NCBI RefSeq assembly: GCF_030127125.1
Contig: NZ_CP126156.1
Location: 2,542,001-2,606,000, forward strand
Source: Halobaculum litoreum
GTDB taxonomy: Archaea; Halobacteriota; Halobacteria; Halobacteriales; Haloferacaceae
Reading direction: 5' to 3'
DNA length: 64,000 nt
The translations under genes and the position numbers were made by a program. The notes beneath the pieces were generated by a model. It was not told the DNA's origin and ran no database searches. It was given only the letters and a program-made list of their open reading frames with translations. This document shows, piece after piece, positions 56,499 through 64,000 of this stretch. The first letter of the stretch is position 1. Each line of letters starts with the position of its first letter.

Positions 56499-57644
56499 CG
56501 CGGTCACCCCCGGCGGCGCCGGCGGCGTCGCGCGCGTCCTCCCCGCGCAGCCCGCGAGCCCGCCGGCGAAGGCGCCGGTCGCCTCCGTCTCCAGCGGCTC
56601 GCTGTGTTCGTAGCCGACGTTCTCGTACTTGATGCACGAGACGGCGTGCGGCTCCCCCCCGGCCTCGCTCACGTCGTGGAACTCCGGGTGGAACTCCTTG
56701 CACGCCTCGCGGGCCTCCGGACACCGCGTGTGGAACCGACAGCCCGACGGCGGGTTGATCGCCTCGGGCATCACGCCCTTGATCGGGTCGAGCGCCTCGA
56801 CCGACCGGTCCGGGCGCGGCATCGACCGCAACAGCGCCTCCGTGTACGGGTGTTTGGTGTCGTAGAACAGGTCGTCCACGTCGGCTTCCTCGACGACCTC
56901 GCCGAGGTACATGACGTTGACGCGGTCGCAGATCTCGGCGACGACGCCCATGTCGTGGGTGACCCACAGGAACGCGGTGTCGTACCGCTTCTGGAGGTCG
57001 CTGACGAGGTCGAGGATCTGCCCCTCGACGGTCACGTCGAGCGCGGTCGTCGGCTCGTCGGCGATGATGAGCCGCGGCTCACACGCCAGCGCCATCGCGA
57101 TCAGCACGCGCTGGCGCATCCCGCCGGAGAACTCGTGGGGGTAGTCGTCGTAGCGGACCTCCGGCTCCGGGATGCCGACCTCCCGGAGCATGTCGACGGC
57201 GATGGTCTTCGCCTCGGAGGCGCCAACGTCGCGGTTCAGCTCGATGAACTCCCGGAGCTGGTCGCCCACCTTGAACACGGGGTTGAGCGACTCCATCGGG
57301 TCCTGGAAGATGATCGCGATCTCGCGACCGCGGATCCGCTCGCGCATCGCCCGGTTCGACAGCATCTCGTCGGACTGCTCCATGCGGCCGTCGGGGGTCT
57401 CGACGATGTCGACCAGCTTCTCCCCGTCGAAGGTGACGGTGCCGTCGACGATCCGCCCGGGCTCCTCGACGAGGCGCATGATCGACTGGGCGGCGACGGA
57501 CTTGCCGGCGCCGGACTCGCCGACGAGGCCGACGAGTTCCCCCTCGTGGACCTCGAAGTTCACGCCGTCGACCGCGCGGACGGTGCCTTCCTCGGTGAAG
57601 AACTGGGTCTTCAGGTTCTCGACTGTGAGTAGTGGTTCGGACAT
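56491..57644 (-). CDS. dppD: Dipeptide/oligopeptide ABC transporter ATPase (DppD-type), frameshifted at the C-terminus
   Basis: Walker A GLVGESGAGKSVAAQS (~38-53), Q-loop IIFQDPMESLNPVF, signature FSGGMRQRVLIAMALA and Walker B LIIADEPTTALDVTVEGQ, then the SGCRFHTRCPEAREAC oligopeptide domain. As read, the frame runs without a stop straight into dppF. One added base at 56551-56553 gives AGLRGEDARDAAGAAGGDRDE and a stop overlapping the dppF start, the normal arrangement. So it is not a real fusion. Corrected length 384. Pairs with DppF to power import. Confidence 0.88.
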
Positions 57645-58642
57645 CAGTTGTTGATACGGGGGTCGAGCGCGTCGCGCAGGCCGTCGCCGAGGAGGTTGAA
57701 GCCGACCACGGTGATGAGGATCGCCAGCCCGGGCCAGATACTGAACCACGGGTCCGGCAGCATGTAGTCGCGCGACTGCGAGAGCATCTGGCCCCACGAC
57801 GGCGTGGGCGGCTGTGCGCCGAAGCCGAGGAACGACAGCCCGGCGACGATGAGGATCGCCAAGCCGATCTGGAGCGTCGCCTGCACGAGCACGGGGGCGA
57901 AGCTGTTCGGGATGACGTGCCGGAAGATGATGTTCCGGTCGCGTACGCCGGCCGCGCGCGCGGCCTCGATGTAGTCCTCCTCGCGCACCGACAACACCCG
58001 CGACCGGATGAGTCGGGCGAACGTCGGGATGTTCGCGATCCCGACGCCGATCATCGCGAACGTGAGGTTGCGGCCGAACGCGACCATGAACACGATGACG
58101 AGCACGAGGAACGGGATGGCGTACAGCGTCTCGACGGCGCGCATCAGCACGTCGTCGATGCGGCCGCCGTAGTAGCCGGCGACCGAGCCGACGATCATCC
58201 CGAACACCAGCGAGATGGTCGTCGCGACGACGCCGACGGAGATGGCGATCCGGGTGCCGTAGAACAGCCGCGCGAGGATGTCGCGCCCGCGGTCGTCGGT
58301 GCCGAGCGGGTGTGCCCACGTCCCCTCGCCGAAGACGTTCGTCGTCATCGCCGGCGGCAGCAACTGCGAGGCGACCTCGGCGTTGGGGCTCACCCACACC
58401 GCCTGGGCGATGGCGTACTGTTCGACGCCGAACAACGGGAGGACGAGCTGGTCGAGGAAGGCGACAGCCGCCACGAGCGTCGCGACGCCGATGATCGCCA
58501 GCCCGGCCAGCGCCGTCGGGTCGCGACGGACCTGCTTGACGGTGTAGCGCCACCCGACGTTCGCCGCCGGCTGGTCGTCCTCGGCGTCGACCGCCTGCGG
58601 TTCGCCGTCGGTTCGACCGTCGGTGTCGGTAGTGGTCGCCAT
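57644..58642 (-). CDS. dppC: Dipeptide/oligopeptide ABC transporter permease (DppC-type)
   Basis: 332 residues. The acidic N-terminus (~1-30) precedes the first helix; a long extracytoplasmic loop and the OppC_N region follow, then five helices with the EAA loop ARLIRSRVLSVREEDYIEAA and LGTDDRGRDILARLFYGTRI. Heterodimerises with DppB to form the channel. Overlaps dppB and dppD by one base at each end. Confidence 0.95.
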   Translation of the reverse strand: MATTTDTDGRTDGEPQAVDAEDDQPAANVGWRYTVKQVRRDPTALAGLAIIGVATLVAAVAFLDQLVLPLFGVEQYAIAQAVWVSPNAEVASQLLPPAMTTNVFGEGTWAHPLGTDDRGRDILARLFYGTRIAISVGVVATTISLVFGMIVGSVAGYYGGRIDDVLMRAVETLYAIPFLVLVIVFMVAFGRNLTFAMIGVGIANIPTFARLIRSRVLSVREEDYIEAARAAGVRDRNIIFRHVIPNSFAPVLVQATLQIGLAILIVAGLSFLGFGAQPPTPSWGQMLSQSRDYMLPDPWFSIWPGLAILITVVGFNLLGDGLRDALDPRINN

Positions 58643-59637
58643 CAGTCGGCCTCCTCGAAGGTGACGCGCGGGTCGATGTACGCGTACGAGAGGTCGGTGA
58701 GGATGACCCCGACGACGAACACCAAGCCGAGCACGAGCGTCGTGCCGACCACCAGCGCGAAGTCCTGGTTGTTGATCGCGGTGATGATGAGCGTCCCCAT
58801 CCCGTTGATGGAGAAGACGGTCTCGGTCAACACCGCCCCGCCGATCGCGCTGGTGAGCTGGAGGCCCAGCAGCGTGATGAGCGGGAGCTGTGCGTTACGG
58901 AACGCGTGCTTGCGGAGGATCGTCGACTCCTTGACGCCGTAGGCGCGCGCGAGCTTCACGTACTCCTCGCCGAGCACCTCCAGCATCGACGAGCGCTCGA
59001 TCCGGGTGAGCGCCGCCATCTGGAGGGTCCCCAGCGACAGCGTCGGCAACACGAGGTGGTGGAGCGACTTGAGGATCACGTCCGCCCGGCTATCGACGCC
59101 GACCTCCTCGAGGGGGGCCCACGGCAACACGAGGTTCGTCGCCGGGAACCAGTTCACCTGGTAGGAGAACAGGATGATGAGGACCAGGCCGATCCAGAAC
59201 GACGGCGTCGAGACGCCGAGCAGCGCCACGATCCGCGCGACGTGGTCGGTCGGCTTGTTCCGGCGCTGTGCGGAGATGATCCCCAGCGGGATCGACGTGG
59301 CGATGGCGAACGCGAAGCTCGACACGAGCAAGAGCACGGTCACCGGCAGCCGTTCCATGATCTTCTGGGTGACGGGGACCTCGTAGTACAGACTCGTGCC
59401 CAGGTCGAGCTGTACGACGTCCCAGAGGTAATTCAGGTAGCGGAGCCACAACGGCTGATCGAGCCCGTACTTCGCACGGATGGCGGCGGCCTGCTGGGCA
59501 CTTGGCGACGGCCCGAGCATGATGCTCACGGGGTCACCCGGCATCGCCTCCATGAGGAAGTAGGTGATAGTGACGACTCCCAGCAGTACCGGAATCGCCT
59601 GTAGGATCCGTCGGATCGTGTACTGTGCGCGTCCCAT
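58642..59637 (-). CDS. dppB: Dipeptide/oligopeptide ABC transporter permease (DppB-type)
   Basis: 331 residues, six helices. Begins with RRILQAIPVLLGVVTITYFL and has EAMPGDPVSIMLG, LARAYGVKESTILRKHAFRN (EAA-like loop) and GTLIITAINNQDFALVVGTT. ATG at 59637 with its own TATA box at 59676-59684, so the permease-ATPase genes can be transcribed apart from the upstream substrate-binding gene. Confidence 0.95.
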   Translation of the reverse strand: MGRAQYTIRRILQAIPVLLGVVTITYFLMEAMPGDPVSIMLGPSPSAQQAAAIRAKYGLDQPLWLRYLNYLWDVVQLDLGTSLYYEVPVTQKIMERLPVTVLLLVSSFAFAIATSIPLGIISAQRRNKPTDHVARIVALLGVSTPSFWIGLVLIILFSYQVNWFPATNLVLPWAPLEEVGVDSRADVILKSLHHLVLPTLSLGTLQMAALTRIERSSMLEVLGEEYVKLARAYGVKESTILRKHAFRNAQLPLITLLGLQLTSAIGGAVLTETVFSINGMGTLIITAINNQDFALVVGTTLVLGLVFVVGVILTDLSYAYIDPRVTFEEAD

Positions 59638-59675
59638 TTGTCTCTACTGGTGTATGGCCTCGTTTCGCACGGTGG

Positions 59676-59684
59676 TATATAAAT
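59676..59684 (-). promoter_or_regulatory. TATA box of dppBCDF
   Basis: tatataaat on the plus strand (ATTTATATA on the minus strand), 38 bases before the dppB ATG; start site expected near 59650, giving a ~13-base leader. It lies between the stem-loop and dppB. Confidence 0.7.
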
Positions 59685-59691
59685 TCGTGGA

Positions 59692-59710
59692 AGCGGCCAT
59701 CTGGGCCGCT
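59692..59710 (-). terminator. Stem-loop between the substrate-binding gene and dppB
   Basis: agcggcc (59692-59698) and ggccgct (59704-59710) form a perfect 7-bp GC-rich stem with loop atctg. It lies 33 bases after the substrate-binding protein stop and just before the dppB promoter. It may end or stabilise the upstream transcript so that binding protein is made in excess; no T-run follows. Confidence 0.55.
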
Positions 59711-59742
59711 CCTGTCAGTTTCCGCCCGATTCGGCGCGCGAG

Positions 59743-61443
59743 TTACTTGTCGACCGAGACGTTGTTGTGTCCGGTCGTCAGGTGGAACGAGTCCACCGGG
59801 TGCGACTGGAAGTCGCTGACGTAGTCTTTCACGCCGAAGCTGTTCTTGAGGTTGTACGCGGGCAGGTGCGCACGGTCCTCGAGGATCGTGGTGATCGCCT
59901 CGGTGTACAGCTGCTTGCGCTCGTCGCGGTCGGCCGACTGCCGGGCGTCGACGATCTTCTGGGCGGCGTTCTTGCCGCGCTGGCTGTTGGCGCCGTAGTA
60001 CGTCCCGTTCGTGACGCCGAGGGTGTCCTCGGTGCGGCCGAACAGGTAGTACGTGAACGCGTCGGGGTCGGGGGTGCCGGACCAGCCGAGCGTGTACATG
60101 TTGTAGTCGTCCGCGTTGCCGGTGACGTACGCGTCGAGGAACGCGCCCCAGTCCAGCCGCTGGACGGAGACGTTGTTGAAGCCGGCCTCCTTGAGGCCGT
60201 TCGACACCGAGATGCCGATCTGTTCGCGCTTGTCGTCCGGCGGGACGATGATCTTCCAGTTGTAGTCCATCGAGACGCCGGCCTCCTCGAAGAGGGCGGT
60301 CGCCTCGTCGATGTCCTTGTCGTGGGGGATCTGCTCCCACTCGTCGATGGGGAAGCCCCAGTCCTCCGTGATGGAGGCGGGCGTCGGCGCGTACTGGCGG
60401 ACGCCGGTCGGCTCGACGTACTGCTCGACGGCCGTGTCCATCGAGAAGCAGTAGTCGATCGCCTCACGCACCTTGGGGTCGGCGGTCGGCCCCTCGTTGC
60501 AGTTGAACGCGAGGTAGAAGTAGCCGATGCCGGGCACCTCGTCGATGCTCGCGTCCTCGATGCTGCGCACCGTGGAGTAGAGCTTCGGCGGGATCTCCTC
60601 GACGACGTCGTTCTCGCCGTTGCGGAGCGTGGTGACGCGGGTCGTCGCCTCCGTGATCGGCGTGAAGTGGACCTTCTCGAGGTTCGCCATCGGCTCGCCC
60701 CAGTAGTCCTCGTTGCGGACGATGTCGACGTAGTCGCCCTCCTGCCAGTCCTCGAAGACGAACGGGCCCGAGCCGACGGGCATCTCCGTGTTGAACGCGT
60801 CCTTGTCGTCCTCGCGGACGGACATCGGCACGATGGAGCCGGCCGCGAGCGTGTTCATGAACGGCCCGAACGGGTACTTCAGGTTGAAGACGATCGTGTC
60901 GTCGCCCTCCGTCTCGACGGAGTCGATCATGTTGAACTCCGAGGCGTTCTCGGTCTCCTCCGCGACCGGGGCCTCGAAGCTGTACTTCACGTCCTCGGGG
61001 GTGACGGGGTCGCCGTTCGAGAACGTCGCCTCCGTCGTCATCGTCACCGTGTAGGTGGTGCCGTCGTCGCTGACCTCGGGCTCGCCCGTCGCCAGCTCCG
61101 GCACGATGCCGGTCCCTTCGTCGTAGGCGTACAGCCCCTCGAAGATCTGACTGGCGACCTGCGAGGAGGGCACGTCGTTCAACACGATCGGGTCGAACTC
61201 GAGGGGGCTCTTGACGAGCGCCAGGTTGAGCGTCCCGCCGCTCATGCTCCCCGAGTCGCCCCCGGAGTCGGAGCCGCTGTCGGAGCCCGAGTCGCTCCCC
61301 GAGTCCGTCCCGTCGCCGTCGCTTTGGCCGCCGTCGCCGCCGAGACAGCCCGAAACCGCGGCGACGCCGGCCGCGCCGGTTCCCGTCAGGAACCGACGAC
61401 GATTCATCCGCTGAAACACACGATTTACGTCGTCTTCTGTCAT
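59743..61443 (-). CDS. Peptide ABC transporter substrate-binding lipoprotein (SBP family 5)
   Basis: 566 residues. The N-terminus MTEDDVNRVFQRMNRRRFLT has a twin-arginine signal (RRRFLTG) and lipobox VSGC (Cys33), so the protein is exported folded by Tat and lipid-anchored, as usual in haloarchaea. An Asp/Ser/Gly linker of ~35 residues follows, then SBP_bac_5: SPLEFDPIVLND, TFSNGDPVTPEDVKYSFE, VGSGPFVFEDWQEGDYV and RNEDYWGEPMANLEKVHF. The start at 61443 is chosen because the Tat motif follows within 20 residues. Lower GC than neighbours. Confidence 0.94.
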   Translation of the reverse strand: MTEDDVNRVFQRMNRRRFLTGTGAAGVAAVSGCLGGDGGQSDGDGTDSGSDSGSDSGSDSGGDSGSMSGGTLNLALVKSPLEFDPIVLNDVPSSQVASQIFEGLYAYDEGTGIVPELATGEPEVSDDGTTYTVTMTTEATFSNGDPVTPEDVKYSFEAPVAEETENASEFNMIDSVETEGDDTIVFNLKYPFGPFMNTLAAGSIVPMSVREDDKDAFNTEMPVGSGPFVFEDWQEGDYVDIVRNEDYWGEPMANLEKVHFTPITEATTRVTTLRNGENDVVEEIPPKLYSTVRSIEDASIDEVPGIGYFYLAFNCNEGPTADPKVREAIDYCFSMDTAVEQYVEPTGVRQYAPTPASITEDWGFPIDEWEQIPHDKDIDEATALFEEAGVSMDYNWKIIVPPDDKREQIGISVSNGLKEAGFNNVSVQRLDWGAFLDAYVTGNADDYNMYTLGWSGTPDPDAFTYYLFGRTEDTLGVTNGTYYGANSQRGKNAAQKIVDARQSADRDERKQLYTEAITTILEDRAHLPAYNLKNSFGVKDYVSDFQSHPVDSFHLTTGHNNVSVDK

Positions 61444-61488
61444 GGTTGTGCTACCCAAACTGGGATATGAAGCCTTGGTAAGTTCCGA

Positions 61489-61497
61489 CATAAATAC
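61489..61497 (-). promoter_or_regulatory. TATA box of the peptide-binding lipoprotein gene
   Basis: GTATTTATG on the minus strand, 46 bases before the ATG at 61443, leaving a ~20-base leader. On the plus strand cataaatac could also serve trmY, whose ATG is ~90 bases away; tgatatca at 61526 is an alternative for trmY. Confidence 0.55.
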
Positions 61498-61586
61498 TTG
61501 TTGCTGTGCGGGTGATTGACGTACTGATATCACCGGAGGGCGTCCGCGATCGGAACGCGGATTGTCCTCGGCGCACGACCGCGGTC

Positions 61587-62177
61587 ATGCGCCAGTTCGT
61601 CGTCTGCGGCCACGACGCCCCCACGACCCCCGAGTTCAGCCTCGACGACCTCGCGGGCGGGGCCGGGCGGCTCGACCTGTTGTGTCGCTGTGTGAACGCG
61701 GGCCTGCTGCTGTCCCACGGGATCCGCGAGGACAGCCGGGTCCACCTCGTGCTCGGGGACGAGGTCACCGTCCGTTTCGACGGCGCGACCGCCCGCGGCC
61801 TCCACCCCGACGAGCGGACGACCGCCGCGCGCGTCCGCGACGCCGTTGACGCCCGCGAGGACGCTATCGGCCACATGCCCGCCGAGGTCTCCCCCGGCGT
61901 GTCGCTGTACCGCATGGGGTTGGCCGAGACGCTCGACGCGCTCGACGGGACGCTCGTCCAGCTCCACGAGGAAGGCGACCCCGTCGCCGAGGTCGACCCG
62001 CCCGCGGATCCGGTGTTCGTGCTCTCGGACCACTCCGACTTCGCGGACGCCGAGCGCGACCTGCTCGCCGACCGCGCGGACCGCCGTGTCCGCCTCGGAC
62101 CGGCGGCGATCCACGCCGACCACGCGATCAGCGTCGCGAACAACTACCTCGACACCGACGGCTACAGGCGCTACTGA
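61587..62177 (+). CDS. trmY: tRNA (pseudouridine54-N1)-methyltransferase TrmY
   Basis: 196 residues, SPOUT-superfamily methyltransferase that makes N1-methylpseudouridine 54 in archaeal t[23 protein letters not shown] start, [38 protein letters not shown] and [20 protein letters not shown], the C-terminal knot region. An upstream in-frame GTG exists, but the ATG at 61587 gives the family N-terminus. Acts after Pus10 (encoded at 42394). Confidence 0.95.
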   Translation: MRQFVVCGHDAPTTPEFSLDDLAGGAGRLDLLCRCVNAGLLLSHGIREDSRVHLVLGDEVTVRFDGATARGLHPDERTTAARVRDAVDAREDAIGHMPAEVSPGVSLYRMGLAETLDALDGTLVQLHEEGDPVAEVDPPADPVFVLSDHSDFADAERDLLADRADRRVRLGPAAIHADHAISVANNYLDTDGYRRY

Positions 62178-62222
62178 CGGCACGGCCCCCGACCGGATCG
62201 CGACGCTGCTCGGGGTTCGGAA

Positions 62223-62229
62223 GCCTTAA
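62223..62229 (+). promoter_or_regulatory. Box A of tRNA-Pro
   Basis: gccttaac, centred ~30 bases upstream of the first tRNA base; a typical archaeal stable-RNA TATA element. Confidence 0.6.
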
Positions 62230-62256
62230 CAGAGCGCCCGGCGTTCCTCGGAGTGC

Positions 62257-62329
62257 GGGCCGGTGGGGTAGCTTGGTATCCTTCGGCCTTCGGGTGGCCG
62301 TAACCGCGATTCAAATTCGCGCCGGCCCA
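62257..62329 (+). tRNA. tRNA-Pro (anticodon CGG)
   Basis: 73 bases. Acceptor stem gggccgg/ccggccc (62257-62263 with 62322-62328), anticodon stem cggcc/ggccg around loop ttcgggt with anticodon cgg at 62291-62293, T stem cgcga/tcgcg with loop ttcaaat, D arm with agcttggta loop, discriminator A at 62329. CCA is not encoded. No intron. Reads the codon CCG. A T-run at 62340-62344 follows. Confidence 0.95.
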
Positions 62330-62339
62330 CTTTCCCGCG

Positions 62340-62344
62340 TTTTT
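62340..62344 (+). terminator. T-run downstream of tRNA-Pro
   Basis: ttttt eleven bases after the tRNA 3' end, a usual archaeal termination signal. The stretch 62345-62525 shows nothing else. Confidence 0.5.
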
Positions 62345-62525
62345 ACACACTCGAGCGGTGCGTAGTGCGTTCGTTCCCGACGACGGTTCGGGGATTCGAC
62401 GAGATGGTCCGGCGAACTGCGGCAGTGTAGGCTCCGCGGACCCGCGGACTGCCGGTCGCCCCCGGCGCAACCGCTACGTCGGTCGGTACGTCGAAGAAAG
62501 TGGTCCGCGTCCGAACCGATGCCGG

Positions 62526-63128
62526 TTACAGTTCGACGGCTTCCTTCTGTCCGAGCGACTCGGGCACCGTGAAGCGGATGCTCGTCGTCGCACCGGCCAT
62601 CGTGTTGATCTTGATCGTCACTTCGTCACCCTCGGCGAGTTCCTGCCCGCCGGTGAAGTCGCTGACGTCGAAGATGTACTGGAGGCGATCGTCGTTGTCG
62701 TTGAGGACCGGCGCGCTCGTGTCCGTGTCCTTGACGACGTCGTAAGTGAACACGTCGCCCGTCGCGTCGGAGGTGTTGTCGAAGTCGCTGTGAGCGATCA
62801 ACTGGTAGGTCCCGCTCGGGCCGATCCACGTGACGGTCGTGTTCTCGAGGTCGATTTCACCCGAACCGGCACCCTGCGTCACGGTGACGTTGACGAAGTC
62901 GACCGCGTTGTTACTGACGTTCCCGACGGTGGCGACCTCCTGTACGCGGTCGCTCACCTGCTTGCTGCTCTGTTGTCCGGTCTCTTGCGACTTGCTCTGG
63001 AGGAAGCCCGCGGTGTTGATCAGGACGCCGGCGGCGATCGCCGCCACCAGCACCATCGCGATGAACACGATGAGCGTCCCGATCCCCACTTGCCCGCGCT
63101 CTTCCTCGTCCGTGATGAATTCGAACAT
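62526..63128 (-). CDS. Archaellin (archaeal flagellin)
   Basis: 200 residues. The prepilin-type signal is [20 protein letters not shown]: cleavage by PibD/FlaK after EERG leaves the [19 protein letters not shown] hydrophobic helix that packs the filament core. The C-terminal ~140 residues form the surface domain with N-glycosylation sequons such as NVSN and NTTV. Compared with neighbouring genes it is clearly lower in GC. No other arl/fla or chemotaxis gene is nearby, so it is an isolated archaellin copy or a minor filament protein. Confidence 0.93.
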   Translation of the reverse strand: MFEFITDEEERGQVGIGTLIVFIAMVLVAAIAAGVLINTAGFLQSKSQETGQQSSKQVSDRVQEVATVGNVSNNAVDFVNVTVTQGAGSGEIDLENTTVTWIGPSGTYQLIAHSDFDNTSDATGDVFTYDVVKDTDTSAPVLNDNDDRLQYIFDVSDFTGGQELAEGDEVTIKINTMAGATTSIRFTVPESLGQKEAVEL

Positions 63129-63273
63129 GGTGTGTTCCACTCCCGTACTGGGATATCTGTGCCTTCCCGACCGGATAGTAAACCGTTCGCCCCCGATTAT
63201 CGACATCGAGACCGGCAGACGGCTCGGAACCGACGGACATTAGCCCGCCGCCGGCACACCCGGAACCGAACCG

Positions 63274-63771
63274 ATGTCGGACACAGCGCGGCTCGTCGTC
63301 GTCTGCGGACTGCCCGGAGCGGGCAAGACCACGGTCGCGGAGGCGGCCGCGGAGCGGCTCGGCGCGACGCTGGTGCGCACGGACGTCGTCCGGAAGGAGC
63401 TGGTCGCCGAGCCCACGTACTCCAGCCGGGAGTCACAGCGGACCTACGACGAGGTGTTCCGCCGCGCGGCGACGCGACTGGCCGCGGAGGACTCGGTGGT
63501 GCTCGACGGGACGTTCCGTCGCGCTGCCCGCCGCGACCGAGCCAGAACGGTCGCCGTCGACGCCGGCGTCCCCTTCACCCTGCTCCGCGTCACCTGCGAC
63601 GAGGCGACCGCGAAGGCGCGGATCCGCGCTCGCGAGGACGACGAGTCGGACGCCGACGTCGCGGTGTACGACCTGCTGTGCGAGGAGTTCGAACCGGTCG
63701 ACGACCCCATCGTCGTCGACAACTCCGGCGACCTCGATGCGACGCTCGCACGCGTGCGCGAGATTTTGTGA
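63274..63771 (+). CDS. P-loop kinase (AAA_33 type)
   Basis: 165 residues. Walker A VVVCGLPGAGKTTVAEAAAE (GLPGAGKT at ~12-19), then TDVVRKELVAE, VVLDGTFRRAARRDRAR and CDEATAKARIRAREDD with the lid Arg. Belongs to the small ATP-binding kinases that phosphorylate sugars, nucleosides or RNA ends; substrate unknown. ATG at 63274, divergent from the archaellin gene. Confidence 0.88.
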   Translation: MSDTARLVVVCGLPGAGKTTVAEAAAERLGATLVRTDVVRKELVAEPTYSSRESQRTYDEVFRRAATRLAAEDSVVLDGTFRRAARRDRARTVAVDAGVPFTLLRVTCDEATAKARIRAREDDESDADVAVYDLLCEEFEPVDDPIVVDNSGDLDATLARVREIL

Positions 63772-63858
63772 AAAGGTATCGGCGGTAGACCCCTCCGTCC
63801 GGCGGTCCCGGACACGGAGACCGAAGGCTTTTGCTCGGCGCCCGGTTCGGGTTCGCCG

Positions 63859-64000
63859 ATGAGAACACGCGCGGTCGAGTTGGTCCTCGTCGGCGTGCTC
63901 CTGTTCGGGCTGACGGTCGCGGGCAGCGCCCTCGTCGCGCCGGACCGCTCGACCCCGGCCGCGGCCGACGGCGCCGAGCGCACCACCCTCGTCGGCTCGC
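63859..64000 (+). CDS. N-terminus of an exported or membrane-anchored protein (3' end outside window)
   Basis: The 47 residues in the window start MRTRAVELVLVGVLLFGLTV and continue AGSALVAPDRSTPAAADGAE: a signal peptide or single membrane anchor followed by an Ala/Pro-rich stretch. Family cannot be told from this fragment. ATG at 63859. Confidence 0.65.
   Translation, partial: MRTRAVELVLVGVLLFGLTVAGSALVAPDRSTPAAADGAERTTLVGS

Noticed and set aside
62330..62525. Integrase or attachment site after tRNA-Pro
   Set aside because: No repeat of the tRNA 3' end and no recombinase gene could be found in the window.

Overview
The window comes from a haloarchaeon (class Halobacteria). The evidence is high GC with strong G/C bias at third codon positions, very acidic proteins, archaeal information-processing genes (S19e, PDCD5-type protein, aIF5B, a TFB variant, PAN proteasome ATPase, Pus10, TrmY, NOB1), many haloarchaea-type families (PitA-like fusion, DUF5811, DUF5812, Bat-type HTH) and TATA boxes about 25 bases upstream of many start codons, which suggests leaderless transcripts. 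I cannot assign a genus. There is no obvious prophage, IS element, CRISPR array or replication origin; the window looks like ordinary chromosome.

Layout. 1-9.4 kb: edge-truncated GH32 glycosidase with an extra N-terminal domain, aldo/keto reductase, GAF histidine kinase followed by a 77-bp tandem repeat, PitA-like heme protein, GNAT, site-2 protease, PadR regulator. 9.5-13.5 kb: lysS-pyrH, MoaE, a small conserved protein. 13.6-22 kb: second M50 protease, thiL, flippase-like protein, rps19e-PDCD5-PP-loop ATPase, EamA transporter, hisS-truA. 21.9-31 kb: M28 peptidase, methyltransferase, PepF, SppA-DUF4350, PAN, PdaD, DUF5811. 31-38 kb: aIF5B, PRC-barrel-NOB1, CPBP protease, Pgi, DUF5812. 38.6-44.6 kb: secF-secD, RNase HII, Pus10 and small unknowns. 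44.6-48 kb: a TFB lacking the zinc-ribbon cysteines, preceded by a strongly foldable segment, then a DICT-domain protein and an amidohydrolase. 48-61.4 kb: MFS transporter, then a peptide-utilisation neighbourhood (pyroglutamyl peptidase, M28 peptidase, gamma-glutamyltransferase, complete Dpp/Opp ABC transporter) with two HTH regulators. 61.5-64 kb: trmY, tRNA-Pro(CGG), a lone lower-GC archaellin, a P-loop kinase and the start of an exported protein.

Two themes stand out. First, proteolysis and peptide handling are heavily represented: two M50, two M28, PepF, SppA, CPBP, PAN, Pcp, GGT and Dpp. Second, thirteen apparent single-base frameshifts interrupt twelve otherwise normal genes, several of them expected to be essential. 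Nearly all sit in short G or C runs and nearly all are repaired by adding one base. The simplest reading is sequencing or assembly error, so I annotate these loci as full genes with a frameshift note rather than as pseudogenes.
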